Made by a program: the position numbers and the translations under genes. This document shows, piece after piece, positions 57,269 to 64,000 of a stretch of 64,000 nucleotides of DNA. Source of the stretch: AP-15 sp963698995 (GTDB taxonomy: Bacteria; Pseudomonadota; Alphaproteobacteria; ATCC43930; CGMCC-115725); assembly GCA_963698995.1 (NCBI GenBank), contig CAVOTD010000053.1:1-64000 (forward strand), written 5' to 3'. Within the stretch, counting starts at the first letter, position 1. Every line of letters starts with the position of its first letter. Under the pieces are notes generated by a model that was given only the letters and a program-made list of their open reading frames with translations, had not been told where the DNA came from and made no database searches.

Positions 57269-57451
57269 TCAGATAGGAGGATATTTGAACCACTCAGGGG
57301 GGAGTTCGAGCTCCCGATTGAGCGGCTGCGCTGGGAGCAGCCGGTCGAGCGCGCCTGCTGCCGCCTGCAACCTGCGGCGCAATACTGCTTTCCAGGGCTC
57401 CTCGGCGACAAGCGTCGTCCTTGCCACCAAAGCCGGGTTCGTCGCCATCAT
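57269..57451 (-). CDS. Small protein coupled to DUF1127 gene
   Basis: A 60-aa frame whose ATG (57451) overlaps the stop of the DUF1127 gene (ATGA), with AGGG just upstream. The sequence has a helix with PWKAVLRRRLQAAAGALDRL and ends PPEWFKYPPI. The tight overlap and balanced composition support translation. No family recognised. Confidence 0.5.
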   Translation of the reverse strand: MMATNPALVARTTLVAEEPWKAVLRRRLQAAAGALDRLLPAQPLNRELELPPEWFKYPPI

Positions 57452-57753
57452 TCCCTCCAAAATGGCTTGTTGATTTCATACTCGGCGTCGAAGCGGGTAA
57501 GTCCGATATCGCGGAGCATTCGTTCATCGAGCCGAGCGAGCTCGAGCCGACCGTTCCTGCGCCGGCGCCATTCACGCAACGCCGCATGCACGCCCCTCAG
57601 AAAGCCGCCCAGCCGGTGCGGAGATGCCTGCCGCTGCGTCTCCTGTGGGATCCGATCCGGACAGCAGGACATTGCCCGCGACAATTCGGCTCTCGTCTTC
57701 AGTCTCCAAGAAAACGGTTGCTTAACCCGATCTTCCTTAACGATCGCAAACAT
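57448..57753 (-). CDS. DUF1127 family protein
   Basis: A 101-aa protein. The last 45 residues carry the DUF1127 pattern: an Arg-rich helix (REWRRRRNGRLELARLDERM) and LRDIGLTRFDAEYE. Small members of this family act in RNA turnover and in phosphate or carbon metabolism in some alphaproteobacteria. The first 50 residues are unusual for the family, which is often under 60 aa, so the true start could be internal. First gene of a two-gene unit. Confidence 0.7.
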   Translation of the reverse strand: MFAIVKEDRVKQPFSWRLKTRAELSRAMSCCPDRIPQETQRQASPHRLGGFLRGVHAALREWRRRRNGRLELARLDERMLRDIGLTRFDAEYEINKPFWRE

Positions 57754-58064
57754 ATCAGTTTACTCCTTAGCAGCTGTCTCGATGATCTATAGATCACGTG
57801 TTGCGCTTCTACCCGTTTGTTGCGATCTCACTCAGTGACGATCGACATGATTTTGACGCTTAACGCCCTCACCTTCGGGACACTACTGGATATAGGGCAT
57901 CAATTGCTTCGGTTCCGGCCGAAGGATCGATCGAATATTCGAGCCGGCTGCCCGGATCAGCGATCCCGATCCAATGGATCAAGGCATCGTGCGGGGCGGT
58001 TCGCGCGCTCGTCATCGCGTTCTCCCTTGCCATCCGTCGCGCCGATACTATAGGCTCCCCCTAC
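57754..58064. other. Intergenic region between divergent genes
   Basis: Carries the promoters of the DUF1127 pair (minus) and the WYL regulator (plus). A TACTAT-like -10 lies near 58047. No gene seen. Confidence 0.4.
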
Positions 58065-58082
58065 TGACAGCGATTTGTCAGG
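58065..58082 (+). promoter_or_regulatory. Operator-like inverted repeat before the WYL regulator
   Basis: CTGACAGCGATTTGTCAG: two perfect 6-base arms around a 6-base spacer, directly before the ribosome binding site of the regulator gene. It is placed for self-repression, which YafY/WYL regulators often show. Confidence 0.65.
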
Positions 58083-58091
58083 AGTAATCGG

Positions 58092-58781
58092 GTGCCGCTA
58101 CGCCGCGCCGACCGCCTGTTCGACATCATCCGCATCCTGCGCGCCGCTTCGCAGGCGGTCACCGCAGCCGCGATCGCCGACGAGCTGGAGGTCACGGTGC
58201 GCACCGTCTACCGGGATGTCGCGACATTGCAGGCGCGGCGGATCCCGATCGAGGGCGCAGCCGGCGTCGGGTATGTGCTGCGCCGCGGGTACGAGCTGCC
58301 GCCGCTGATGTTTACCGAGGACGAGGCCGAGGCCATCGCGGTCGGGGTGCGTCTGCTCGCCCGCACCGGTGACCCCGGCCTGCAGAAGGCAGCCAACAGC
58401 GTCCTTTCAAAGGTGACGCTGGTGGTTCCTGATCCGCTGCGCGACTACCTCACCACCGCGCCAGTCTATGTCTCGAAGAGCGGCGCGCCGGTTCCTGCTC
58501 GGCCCGACCTGCCGTCGACGATCCGCCACGCGATCCGCGCTACGCGCAAGATACGGATCGCCTATCAGGACGGCGACGGGCGCAGCACAGAGCGGGTAAT
58601 CCAGCCCTTTGCCGTCGCCTATTACACGGGAGCGACGCTGATCTGCGCTTGGTGCGAGCTGCGCAACGATGTCCGCCATTTCCGCACCGACCGGGTGGTC
58701 AGCGCCGATGTGCTCGACGCGTCGTTCTCAATCCCTAAGACGGTGATCGCCAAATGGCTCGCCGAGCACCAGGACGATTAG
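58092..58781 (+). CDS. HTH-WYL (YafY-type) transcriptional regulator
   Basis: A 229-aa protein. The N-terminal DeoR-like helix-turn-helix is RADRLFDIIRILRAASQAVT, AAAIADELEVTVRTVYRDVA; then a linker, PLMFTEDEAEAIAVGVRLL, and a C-terminal WYL-type sensor domain (RKIRIAYQDGDGRSTERVIQ, LICAWCELRNDVRHFRTDRV). The GTG start at 58092 has AGGAG 9 bases upstream. WYL domains often bind nucleotides or DNA ends. The target is unknown; the palindrome before it suggests autoregulation. Confidence 0.88.
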   Translation: MPLRRADRLFDIIRILRAASQAVTAAAIADELEVTVRTVYRDVATLQARRIPIEGAAGVGYVLRRGYELPPLMFTEDEAEAIAVGVRLLARTGDPGLQKAANSVLSKVTLVVPDPLRDYLTTAPVYVSKSGAPVPARPDLPSTIRHAIRATRKIRIAYQDGDGRSTERVIQPFAVAYYTGATLICAWCELRNDVRHFRTDRVVSADVLDASFSIPKTVIAKWLAEHQDD

Positions 58782-59432
58782 CCGAGTGCCACCCGGTTAC
58801 GCGGCGGTGAAGTCGTCGCAGTACGCGCTCCACCGGATGACCGACTGTGACCCCGGCGCGAAACCGGCGGGCGGCAAACTATTCGTGATGCGAAGGCCAA
58901 GGACACTTGGGAACGGAAGAATTGTGCTCGTTAGCGGTTCTGCTGTCGCGCGACCGCTGCGTTTCGCCGGTACCCGAGACCATGGCAGGGAGCAGCATCA
59001 ACATCGCCGGGCCGCGAAGCGCTGGCCGGTCGTTGGGCCATGGAGGCTGACGGCTTGCCGCCGAACAGCAGCTGCGACTCGCAGCCGCACACCAAGGTGC
59101 CGCTGCCGTCGCGGGCGACCGAGCCGCCCCGGCCGGGTGCGGTGGCGTTGCGTTCGGCCGGGTCGTCGGGTTCTCGACTTCGACAGGCGATGTCATCGTT
59201 CATCCTTTTTCGAGCAGGCAGCCTCTTTCGAGCCGGGTTGTGCTGCCTCTGCGCTTTGCGACGGGTCGGCGCCGGGCAGTCCCACGCCCTTGTCTAGGGC
59301 AAGCCGCGCGAGCTTGGCCCGAACCTGCGCGTACACATCCTCGTCGGCGGCTGCGGGCTTGACGGCGCCTCGCCCGCCGCAGCCCGTTCCACCATCAGTT
59401 CAATGCCTAATTATCCGTCCAGCCCGCCTCCT
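58782..59432. other. 650-bp stretch without a convincing gene
   Basis: Only composition-driven frames are present on both strands; none has a domain or credible start. Likely decayed sequence bordering the mobile segment. Confidence 0.4.
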
Positions 59433-59482
59433 TGTGACATTTCTATCGGTGAGAAATTGTGACTTTTCTATCCGTGAGAGAC
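59433..59482. repeat. Two tandem 25-bp repeats, possible IS end
   Basis: Two adjacent copies begin TGTGACATTTCTATCGGTGA (59433) and TGTGACTTTTCTATCCGTGA (59458). Multiple short repeats of TGTGACATTTCTAT type are found at ends of some IS21-like elements, so this may be the end of a lost insertion. That link is from memory. Confidence 0.45.
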
Positions 59483-59533
59483 ATGTTCGCGGAAGTCGCC
59501 GGCGCAGCCGTTCCTGCAGCTCGCGCAGGCGGC

Positions 59534-59680
59534 TCACTGCTCATCGCCGCAGTTCTCGCACGCCCCCTGCCCGTGCCCGTAATTAAACGTGTTACTGAAC
59601 CCGCATGCCGACAGAACGCCTCCAAGTGCCATCAGCAGGGCAGTGACAAACGCTGTCCGCAAGATCATCGGGTTTCCCAT
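59534..59680 (-). CDS. Small lipoprotein
   Basis: A 48-aa protein. After a short N-terminus comes a hydrophobic signal, AFVTALLMALGGV, and a textbook lipobox LSAC with Cys26. The predicted mature part is 23 residues, with a second Cys pair in ACENC. This fits a membrane-anchored lipopeptide or entericidin-like small lipoprotein. Too short for many gene finders. Confidence 0.55.
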   Translation of the reverse strand: MGNPMILRTAFVTALLMALGGVLSACGFSNTFNYGHGQGACENCGDEQ

Positions 59681-59783
59681 GATCCTAAGTCTAAGCTCCG
59701 CCGCGTCGGTCGTTTAGTTTAATTTACACCTGTGCCGCTCGATGTGGATGCACGAATTCCACGTCGTTGCGGAAATCAAGATT

Positions 59784-59833
59784 TTTGCATCGTCCCGCGC
59801 GCCCTTGATGAAATTGGGCTTTTTTGATGCAAA
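59784..59833. promoter_or_regulatory. Inverted repeat before the serine recombinase
   Basis: TTTGCATC at 59784-59791 and GATGCAAA at 59826-59833, with a further partial GATGC copy at about 59840. The spacing and position 22 bp before the recombinase start suggest a resolvase binding (res) or autoregulatory site. Confidence 0.4.
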
Positions 59834-59854
59834 TTTCTGATGCACAATCCCGGC

Positions 59855-60427
59855 ATGATTTACGGCTATGCCCGCGTCTCGACGGCCGCCCAAGACGAAA
59901 CCGGACAGGTGCGCCAACTGAAGGCGGCCGGATGCGAAAAGGTGTTCCGCGAGAAAATCACCGGCACCACGGCCGACCGGCCGCAGCTTCGCGCGCTGAT
60001 GAAGAAGCTCGCCCCCGGCGATGTTGTCATCACCCCGGCCGTTGACCGTCTCTCGCGCGACACGACCGACCTTCTGGTTATCGCCCGCGACATGCAGCGC
60101 GCCGGGGCCGGTATCCGCTCGCTGGCCGAGCCGTTCCTCGATACCACATCCGACTTCGCCGAGATCATCTTCGCCATCCTCGGCGTGGCGGCGAAGCTCG
60201 AACGCCGTCGCATTCTCGAACGCACCGCGCGCGGCCGGGCCGACGCCAAGGAGAAGGGCGTCAAATTCGGCCGCAAGCCGATCCTCACCCCGCACCAGCA
60301 GAAAGAGGCCCGCAAGCGCCTCGACGCCGGCGAGACGCAGCGCAGCGTCGCGCGCAGCTACAATGTCAGTCAGGCGACGATTTCGAGGCTCATGCCGCAA
60401 CCGGTCATTTGCACAGGCGCGTGTTAA
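59855..60427 (+). CDS. Serine recombinase (Tn3-type resolvase/invertase)
   Basis: A 190-aa recombinase. The catalytic domain opens MIYGYARVSTAAQD with the active Ser, and has VDRLSRDTTDLL and the long E helix IIFAILGVAAKLERRRILER. The C-terminal helix-turn-helix is RKRLDAGETQRSVARSYNVS, QATISRL. All essential parts are present, so it may be functional. An earlier ATG at 59840 is also in frame. The 3' end overlaps the convergent nuclease remnant by 23 bases. Confidence 0.88.
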   Translation: MIYGYARVSTAAQDETGQVRQLKAAGCEKVFREKITGTTADRPQLRALMKKLAPGDVVITPAVDRLSRDTTDLLVIARDMQRAGAGIRSLAEPFLDTTSDFAEIIFAILGVAAKLERRRILERTARGRADAKEKGVKFGRKPILTPHQQKEARKRLDAGETQRSVARSYNVSQATISRLMPQPVICTGAC

Positions 60428-60755
60428 TTTTTCGAGTTACTCTACTCAACTCCTTGAGTTCCTCATTCGAATAATCCGTGTGTGACTTAAACTCCTCAAG
60501 GTATTTACGTTTCAATTCGTCTTTGGCCCGCCGACGCTCGCTGCTGCTCAGCTTCATCACCAAGTCAGTTTCCCTGCCGTGTACAGCGGAGATAACCCTC
60601 TGAGGCAGCGTCCCTTCTATGCAATCTTTGCCTGCTTGTGCGACCCCAAGCGGGATGAAATCCTCATCTTCCTTGAGTCCTGCCCGCTTTAAGGCCGCGC
60701 GGACATCTCCATCCGCATCCAAGTCATACGTTACATAAACGCGATCAAATTGAGC
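60405..60755 (-). pseudogene. OLD-family/GajA-like nuclease, C-terminal part (cut by IS)
   Basis: About 117 residues. They hold the second half of a TOPRIM domain: VYVTYDLDADGDVRAALKRA contains the DxD motif, and a helical tail follows (RAKDELKRKYLEEFK). It is in line with the N-terminal part at 62202-63588 on the other side of the IS3-family element. Removing the element rejoins the frame as ...RKFE-AQFDRVYVTYDLD... . Confidence 0.75.
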
Positions 60756-60830
60756 TGGACCCCGAAAATGAGACAGTAGGCTAAGGTGGAGCCCTGCCCC
60801 TAGAAAGCGCCGGAGGCGCAGGAGCAGGAC

Positions 60831-61118
60831 ATGAAGCGGACACGGAAGAAGCACAACTCGGCGTTCAAGGCGAAGGTGGCGCTGGCGGCGGTCAGGGGCG
60901 ATCGGACGATCGCCGAACTGGCGAGTGAGTTCGGGGTTCATCCGAACCAGATCTACAATTGGAAGAAACAGCTGCTAGACGGTGCAGCGAGTGTTTTTGA
61001 GGGTGGCGCGTCGTCGGCAGATAGTGTGGCCAGCGAGGCGCAGGTTGATGTTCTTTATCGACAGATTGGCCAACTGAAGGTCGAAAACGATTTTTTGGCA
61101 CGAAAGCTCGGCAAATGA
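60831..61118 (+). CDS. IS3-family transposase OrfA
   Basis: A 95-aa DNA-binding subunit. The N-terminal helix-turn-helix is KRTRKKHNSAFKAKVALAAV, TIAELASEFGVHPNQIYNWK; a leucine-zipper-like end, VLYRQIGQLKVENDFLARKL, is used for multimerisation. At 61091-61097 the heptamer T TTT TTG is in the zero frame for a -1 slip, which leads into the open frame of OrfB and would give the OrfAB transposase. Confidence 0.9.
   Translation: MKRTRKKHNSAFKAKVALAAVRGDRTIAELASEFGVHPNQIYNWKKQLLDGAASVFEGGASSADSVASEAQVDVLYRQIGQLKVENDFLARKLGK
61091..61097 (+). promoter_or_regulatory. Probable -1 ribosomal frameshift site
   Basis: T TTT TTG in frame with orfA (codons GAT TTT TTG). After a -1 slip the reading continues GGC ACG AAA GCT CGG CAA ATG into orfB without a stop. 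This is the expected signal for making the fused OrfAB transposase in IS3 elements. Confidence 0.65.
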
Positions 61119-62167
61119 GCCGGGCGGAACGTCGTGCGCTGGTCGAACGGGAGCACCCAGCGCTGGCGATATCACAGCAATGCCGGTTGCTGGCGATCTC
61201 GCGCTCTGCGGTGTACCGCAGACCGGCCGAGGTCGGCGAGGCGGATCTTGCGATCATGGGCTTAATCGATCGGCAGTATCTGGCTCGGCCCGATTATGGC
61301 TCGCGCCGGATGGCGGCGTGGCTGGCGACCCAAGGCCATGTCGTCAACCGCAAACGGGTCCGGCGCTTGATGCGGCTGATCGGGCTGGTAACGATCTACC
61401 AGCGCCCGAACACGAGCAAGGCAGCCGTAGCGCACAAGGTCTATCCTTACCTGCTTGGCGGGATCGCAATCGAGCGGGTCAATCAGGTCTGGTGTTCGGA
61501 CGTCACCTACATTCCGATGGCCAAGGGCTTCCTTTATCTGGTGGTCGTCATGGACTGGGTGAGCCGTGCCGTGCTGGCGTGGCGGCTGTCGAACACGCTC
61601 GGCGCCGATTTTTGTGTCGAGGCACTCGAGGAAGCACTCGCGCGCTATGGCCGGCCTGAGATTTTTAATAGCGACCAAGGCAGCCAGTTCACCAGCGATG
61701 AGTTCACCGCCACGTTGAAGCGCCACGAGATCGCCATCAGCATGGACGGCAAAGGGCGCTTCATGGACAACATCTTTGTCGAGCGACTGTGGCGCAGCCT
61801 GAAATACGAGGAGGTCTACCTGAACGCCTATGCCAGCGTTGCCGAAGCCAGCACTGGGATTGACGCTTGGCTCGGCTTCTACAATGAGGAACGCCAGCAC
61901 CAGAGCCTGGGTTACCGCACGCCGCGGCAAATCTACGAAGAGAGCCTATGGATATGTGGACAATCGGCTTCGCCGACCGGCTGCGCTTCCCCCGCTTCCC
62001 GAGCAAGCTCGGAAAGCGGGGAAATGCTCGCCTTCGCCCACATACCCACAGGCACCACAACCAACCAAGGACTTAATGTTGATGATTCGAAAAATCGAAC
62101 TGTTGCGCCAGCCAGCGTGTTGACCGCGCTCGGCGCCGATCTCAAACCTCGCGGGGCGACACCTTAA
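61115..62167 (+). CDS. IS3-family transposase OrfB
   Basis: A 350-aa DDE integrase-fold protein. The acidic triad is Asp in VWCSDVTYIPM, Asp in IFNSDQGSQFT and Glu in NIFVERLWRSLKYEEV. The N-terminal HTH_21 region is RLLAISRSAVYRRPAE. About 70 residues after the usual end (TPRQIYEES) form an atypical tail. The ATG overlaps the orfA stop (ATGA). Confidence 0.9.
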   Translation: MSRAERRALVEREHPALAISQQCRLLAISRSAVYRRPAEVGEADLAIMGLIDRQYLARPDYGSRRMAAWLATQGHVVNRKRVRRLMRLIGLVTIYQRPNTSKAAVAHKVYPYLLGGIAIERVNQVWCSDVTYIPMAKGFLYLVVVMDWVSRAVLAWRLSNTLGADFCVEALEEALARYGRPEIFNSDQGSQFTSDEFTATLKRHEIAISMDGKGRFMDNIFVERLWRSLKYEEVYLNAYASVAEASTGIDAWLGFYNEERQHQSLGYRTPRQIYEESLWICGQSASPTGCASPASRASSESGEMLAFAHIPTGTTTNQGLNVDDSKNRTVAPASVLTALGADLKPRGATP

Positions 62168-62201
62168 GACGCGGCTCCGGCTGTCGCACAAACGGGGTCC
62201 A

Positions 62202-63588
62202 CCTCAAATTTCCGTAACACGAACTGCAATAATAGCGTGTTTTTCAGCGTATCTTTTCCACCATAAGGAACCACTTCTATGTCGGATGAAAGTTTATCGC
62301 ATGCGACGGTATGATTCTGCATCCACTGGAAATATTCCTGATCTATCTTGCCCTCAACGAGCAAAACCTTAGCTTCCGCCGATGCAAAGATCGGACGTAG
62401 ACTATAGAATTCTTCTGCGCCGATTCCCAAATGTTCGGCGAACGGAGCCATCCAATGCTCGCCGCTCGTATCCACCTGGACGGTTTCAAACACCTTCCCC
62501 CGTTTTATTTGTCTACTTAATAGCAAATTTGCCGTAGGTTCTTCTTGGTTAAGCATGTATGGGCTGTGTGTCGTAACGATAATTTGTAGACCAAGTTCCA
62601 CAGCCAGATGACGTAGCATTCGACCAAATTCTGCTTGCGCCGACGGATGTAGAAAGCTCTCTGGCTCTTCAATAACTACGAGGGGTGTAATCTTATCGTC
62701 TGGCGTACCGGTAGTTTTGATCCGACTGGCGTGCAGAATCGCCATCAATATATATGTGCGGTTCTGGGTGCCGCTGCCCCAGTCATTAATAGGTATCTTT
62801 ACATTACGGTCACGGAGATTAATGCCAAGGGGCATCCCGCGTGTTGAAAAACCTTCCGGTGGCGAAAGCTCGACTTCGTATTTATCTGTTAACCGACCTA
62901 GCATTGCGCTCAAACCCTCCATCCGCTGTTTTGCTAAGCGTCGGAGTTTGGTCTCTATCTGTTTACTGGCCAACTCAAGTGTCTTTGTTTCGTCGAGGGA
63001 CATTTCAAAGTCGTAAAACATACGCGCGCGACCACGAGGATAGTAATAGGCCTCTTGTGCATTTGTCGAGTTGTACAAAAATAAGAGGTTAGAGTCCTCG
63101 ATCCGTTTCTCAATCTCCTTTGCAGCCTTGTCGTCGACTGATTGATCATCGATTGTGACTGACGTAGGAACAGTGGCATCAGTAGAGGAGGTTATTGAAT
63201 ATGACAGAGAGAGGGGCACTGTCGGGCGTGTAATTGTCTGTGAAGCAATTTTCTCGATGAATGAAACAAGAGCGGGGTCGTCATCCTTCATAAGCAATAA
63301 GTTGTAGGTAACTGTGATGGGAGTCGACGGCTTTATCCATTGCGTCCGATCTTCGTCATAGTCGATTCCGGTTGCGGGGGTTGCCCACGGACCGCGAGAG
63401 GAAGCGCCAAACAGGGAGGATAGGAGACGGATCACACATGATTTTCCTGCGTTGTTCCGACCAGATATCGTGCAGTAGTTAGGGGAGAAGCGCAGTGTCA
63501 GGTCTTGAAGTGTACGGTAATTCTCTGTGGTTATCGATATTAGCCGCACGGCAGGGGTTCCCGCCTTTCCGTTATCTGGGAGGAGCAT
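62202..63588 (-). pseudogene. OLD-family/GajA-like ATPase-nuclease, N-terminal part (cut by IS)
   Basis: About 462 residues. The ABC-type ATPase has Walker A GRNNAGKS (residues 43-50), Walker B VVIEEPESFLHPSA and the switch histidine in TTHSPYML; the TOPRIM domain begins VLLVEGKIDQEYF with its Glu. The IS3 element follows, so the DxD half lies at 60405-60755. Whole, it would be about 579 aa, near the size of GajA of the Gabija phage-defence system. The partner helicase GajB is not in the window. The gene is AT-rich compared with its neighbours, a sign of transfer. Confidence 0.8.
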
Positions 63589-63753
63589 TATTACGCGATG
63601 GTTTCAATTTTGGGAAGATTGTCGGCCGCGCGGGGCACCGCTTGGGTGGCGCACGGGTCGCGGTGGTCACTGAATTTCGCCTATCGCGTCAAGTCGATGC
63701 TTACGCGAATCACCAAACGGCGTGAATTGTTCATAACATCCCTTATCCGACAC

Positions 63754-63782
63754 TTGACAACTGTACGGTGGTGGCGTACACT
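63754..63782 (+). promoter_or_regulatory. Consensus promoter of the HigB-type toxin gene, with overlapping inverted repeat
   Basis: TTGACA at 63754-63759, a 17-bp spacer, and TACACT at 63777-63782. TGTAC (63762-63766) and GTACA (63776-63780) form an inverted repeat between and over the elements, a likely operator. Only 5 bases separate the -10 box from the ATG, so the transcript would be leaderless or nearly so. Confidence 0.65.
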
Positions 63783-63787
63783 CCGGG

Positions 63788-64000
63788 ATGATCATTCGGA
63801 GCGTCCGGCACCGGGGCCTCTTGCGCCTCATCGAAGAAGACGACAGCCGGGAACTCCGCAATGACCTTGTGCGGCGGCTGCGCAACATCCTCGCGGTGCT
63901 GATTACAGCGACCGACATCAGCGGCGTTATCGGCCCGCCCGGCTGGCGCGTCCACCAGCTTAAAGGCGACCGCGCCGGGACGTGGAGCATTTCGGTCAGC
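63788..64000 (+). CDS. HigB-type toxin (RelE/ParE superfamily), cut by window end
   Basis: The first 71 residues: MIIRSVRHRGLLRLIEEDDS and RNDLVRRLRNILAVLITATD, then PGWRVHQLKGDRAGTWSISV. This matches the plasmid-maintenance killer (HigB) pattern, a ribosome-dependent mRNA endonuclease of type II toxin-antitoxin systems in which the toxin gene comes first. The antitoxin (HigA, HTH_3 type) is expected just beyond the window. No ribosome binding site precedes the ATG. Confidence 0.75.
   Translation, partial: MIIRSVRHRGLLRLIEEDDSRELRNDLVRRLRNILAVLITATDISGVIGPPGWRVHQLKGDRAGTWSISVS

Larger units (their letters stand above)
60756..62201 (+). mobile_element. IS3-family insertion sequence
   Basis: A 1446-bp element. 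The left end TGGACCCCGAAAATGAGACAG and the right end (minus strand) TGGACCCCGTTTGTGCGACAG are imperfect inverted repeats. It encodes orfA and orfB in the usual overlapping pattern. No clear target duplication is visible; AGCT/ACCT at the edges is the nearest candidate. It interrupts a nuclease gene read in the opposite direction. Confidence 0.85.

Noticed and set aside
60750..62210. A clear target duplication around the IS3 element
   Set aside because: The flanks (AGC before and CCT after) do not match; only an imperfect 4-base candidate, AGCT/ACCT, is visible, so none is claimed.
63495..63864. Plus-strand frames opposite the start of the nuclease gene
   Set aside because: No recognisable domain; the nuclease on the minus strand and the HigB-type toxin in another frame explain the region.

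Overview
The window is GC-rich DNA that most resembles an alphaproteobacterium (Rhodospirillales or Hyphomicrobiales type). The grounds are RpoB of about 1387 aa and RpoC of 1390 aa, a 101-aa uS14, adk running straight into rpsM, and several short hypothetical proteins of a kind common in Bradyrhizobium-like genomes. The lineage is inferred from memory of these families; no search was run.

Layout. 0-6 kb holds accessory metabolism: a LysR regulator, a DUF3050 protein, a BBE-type FAD oxidase, remnants of an amidase and an AraC regulator, a VOC-family protein and a DUF1348 protein. 6-10 kb is a worn mobile region with tRNA-Thr, a 5'-truncated tyrosine integrase and small hypothetical genes. 10-13 kb has a membrane protein with Sel1-like repeats, a small secreted Tyr/Pro-rich protein and rlmB.

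12.9-45.4 kb is the core: tRNA-Tyr, tRNA-Gly, tuf, tRNA-Trp, secE, nusG, rplKAJL, rpoBC, then the str operon (rpsL, rpsG, fusA, second tuf), S10, spc with secY and adk, and alpha with rpoA and rplQ, without interruption. These genes make the ribosome, RNA polymerase core, elongation factors and the Sec channel. Dispersed palindromic repeats sit in several of the few wide gaps inside these operons.

45.6-46.2 kb is a 599-bp element with terminal inverted repeats, a 10-bp target duplication and three tiny genes but no transposase. 46.3-53 kb is an uncharacterised catabolic cluster: two tandem paralogous amidohydrolases, a coiled-coil membrane protein, a twin-arginine-motif amidohydrolase, a Rieske oxygenase and a convergent MATE exporter. 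53-59 kb has an alpha/beta hydrolase, a 4-OT tautomerase divergent from a MocR regulator, a coupled DUF1127 pair and a WYL regulator with a clear operator. 59-64 kb is a mobile and defence-like segment: a small lipoprotein, a serine recombinase, an OLD/GajA-like nuclease split by an IS3-family element, and the start of a HigB-type toxin behind an overlapping promoter.

A cross-cutting feature is many single-base indels, mostly extra bases in short runs. They break genes that must work (rpoB, rplB, rpsN, rplR), so most are probably sequence errors. Those genes are annotated across the shift, with its position given.
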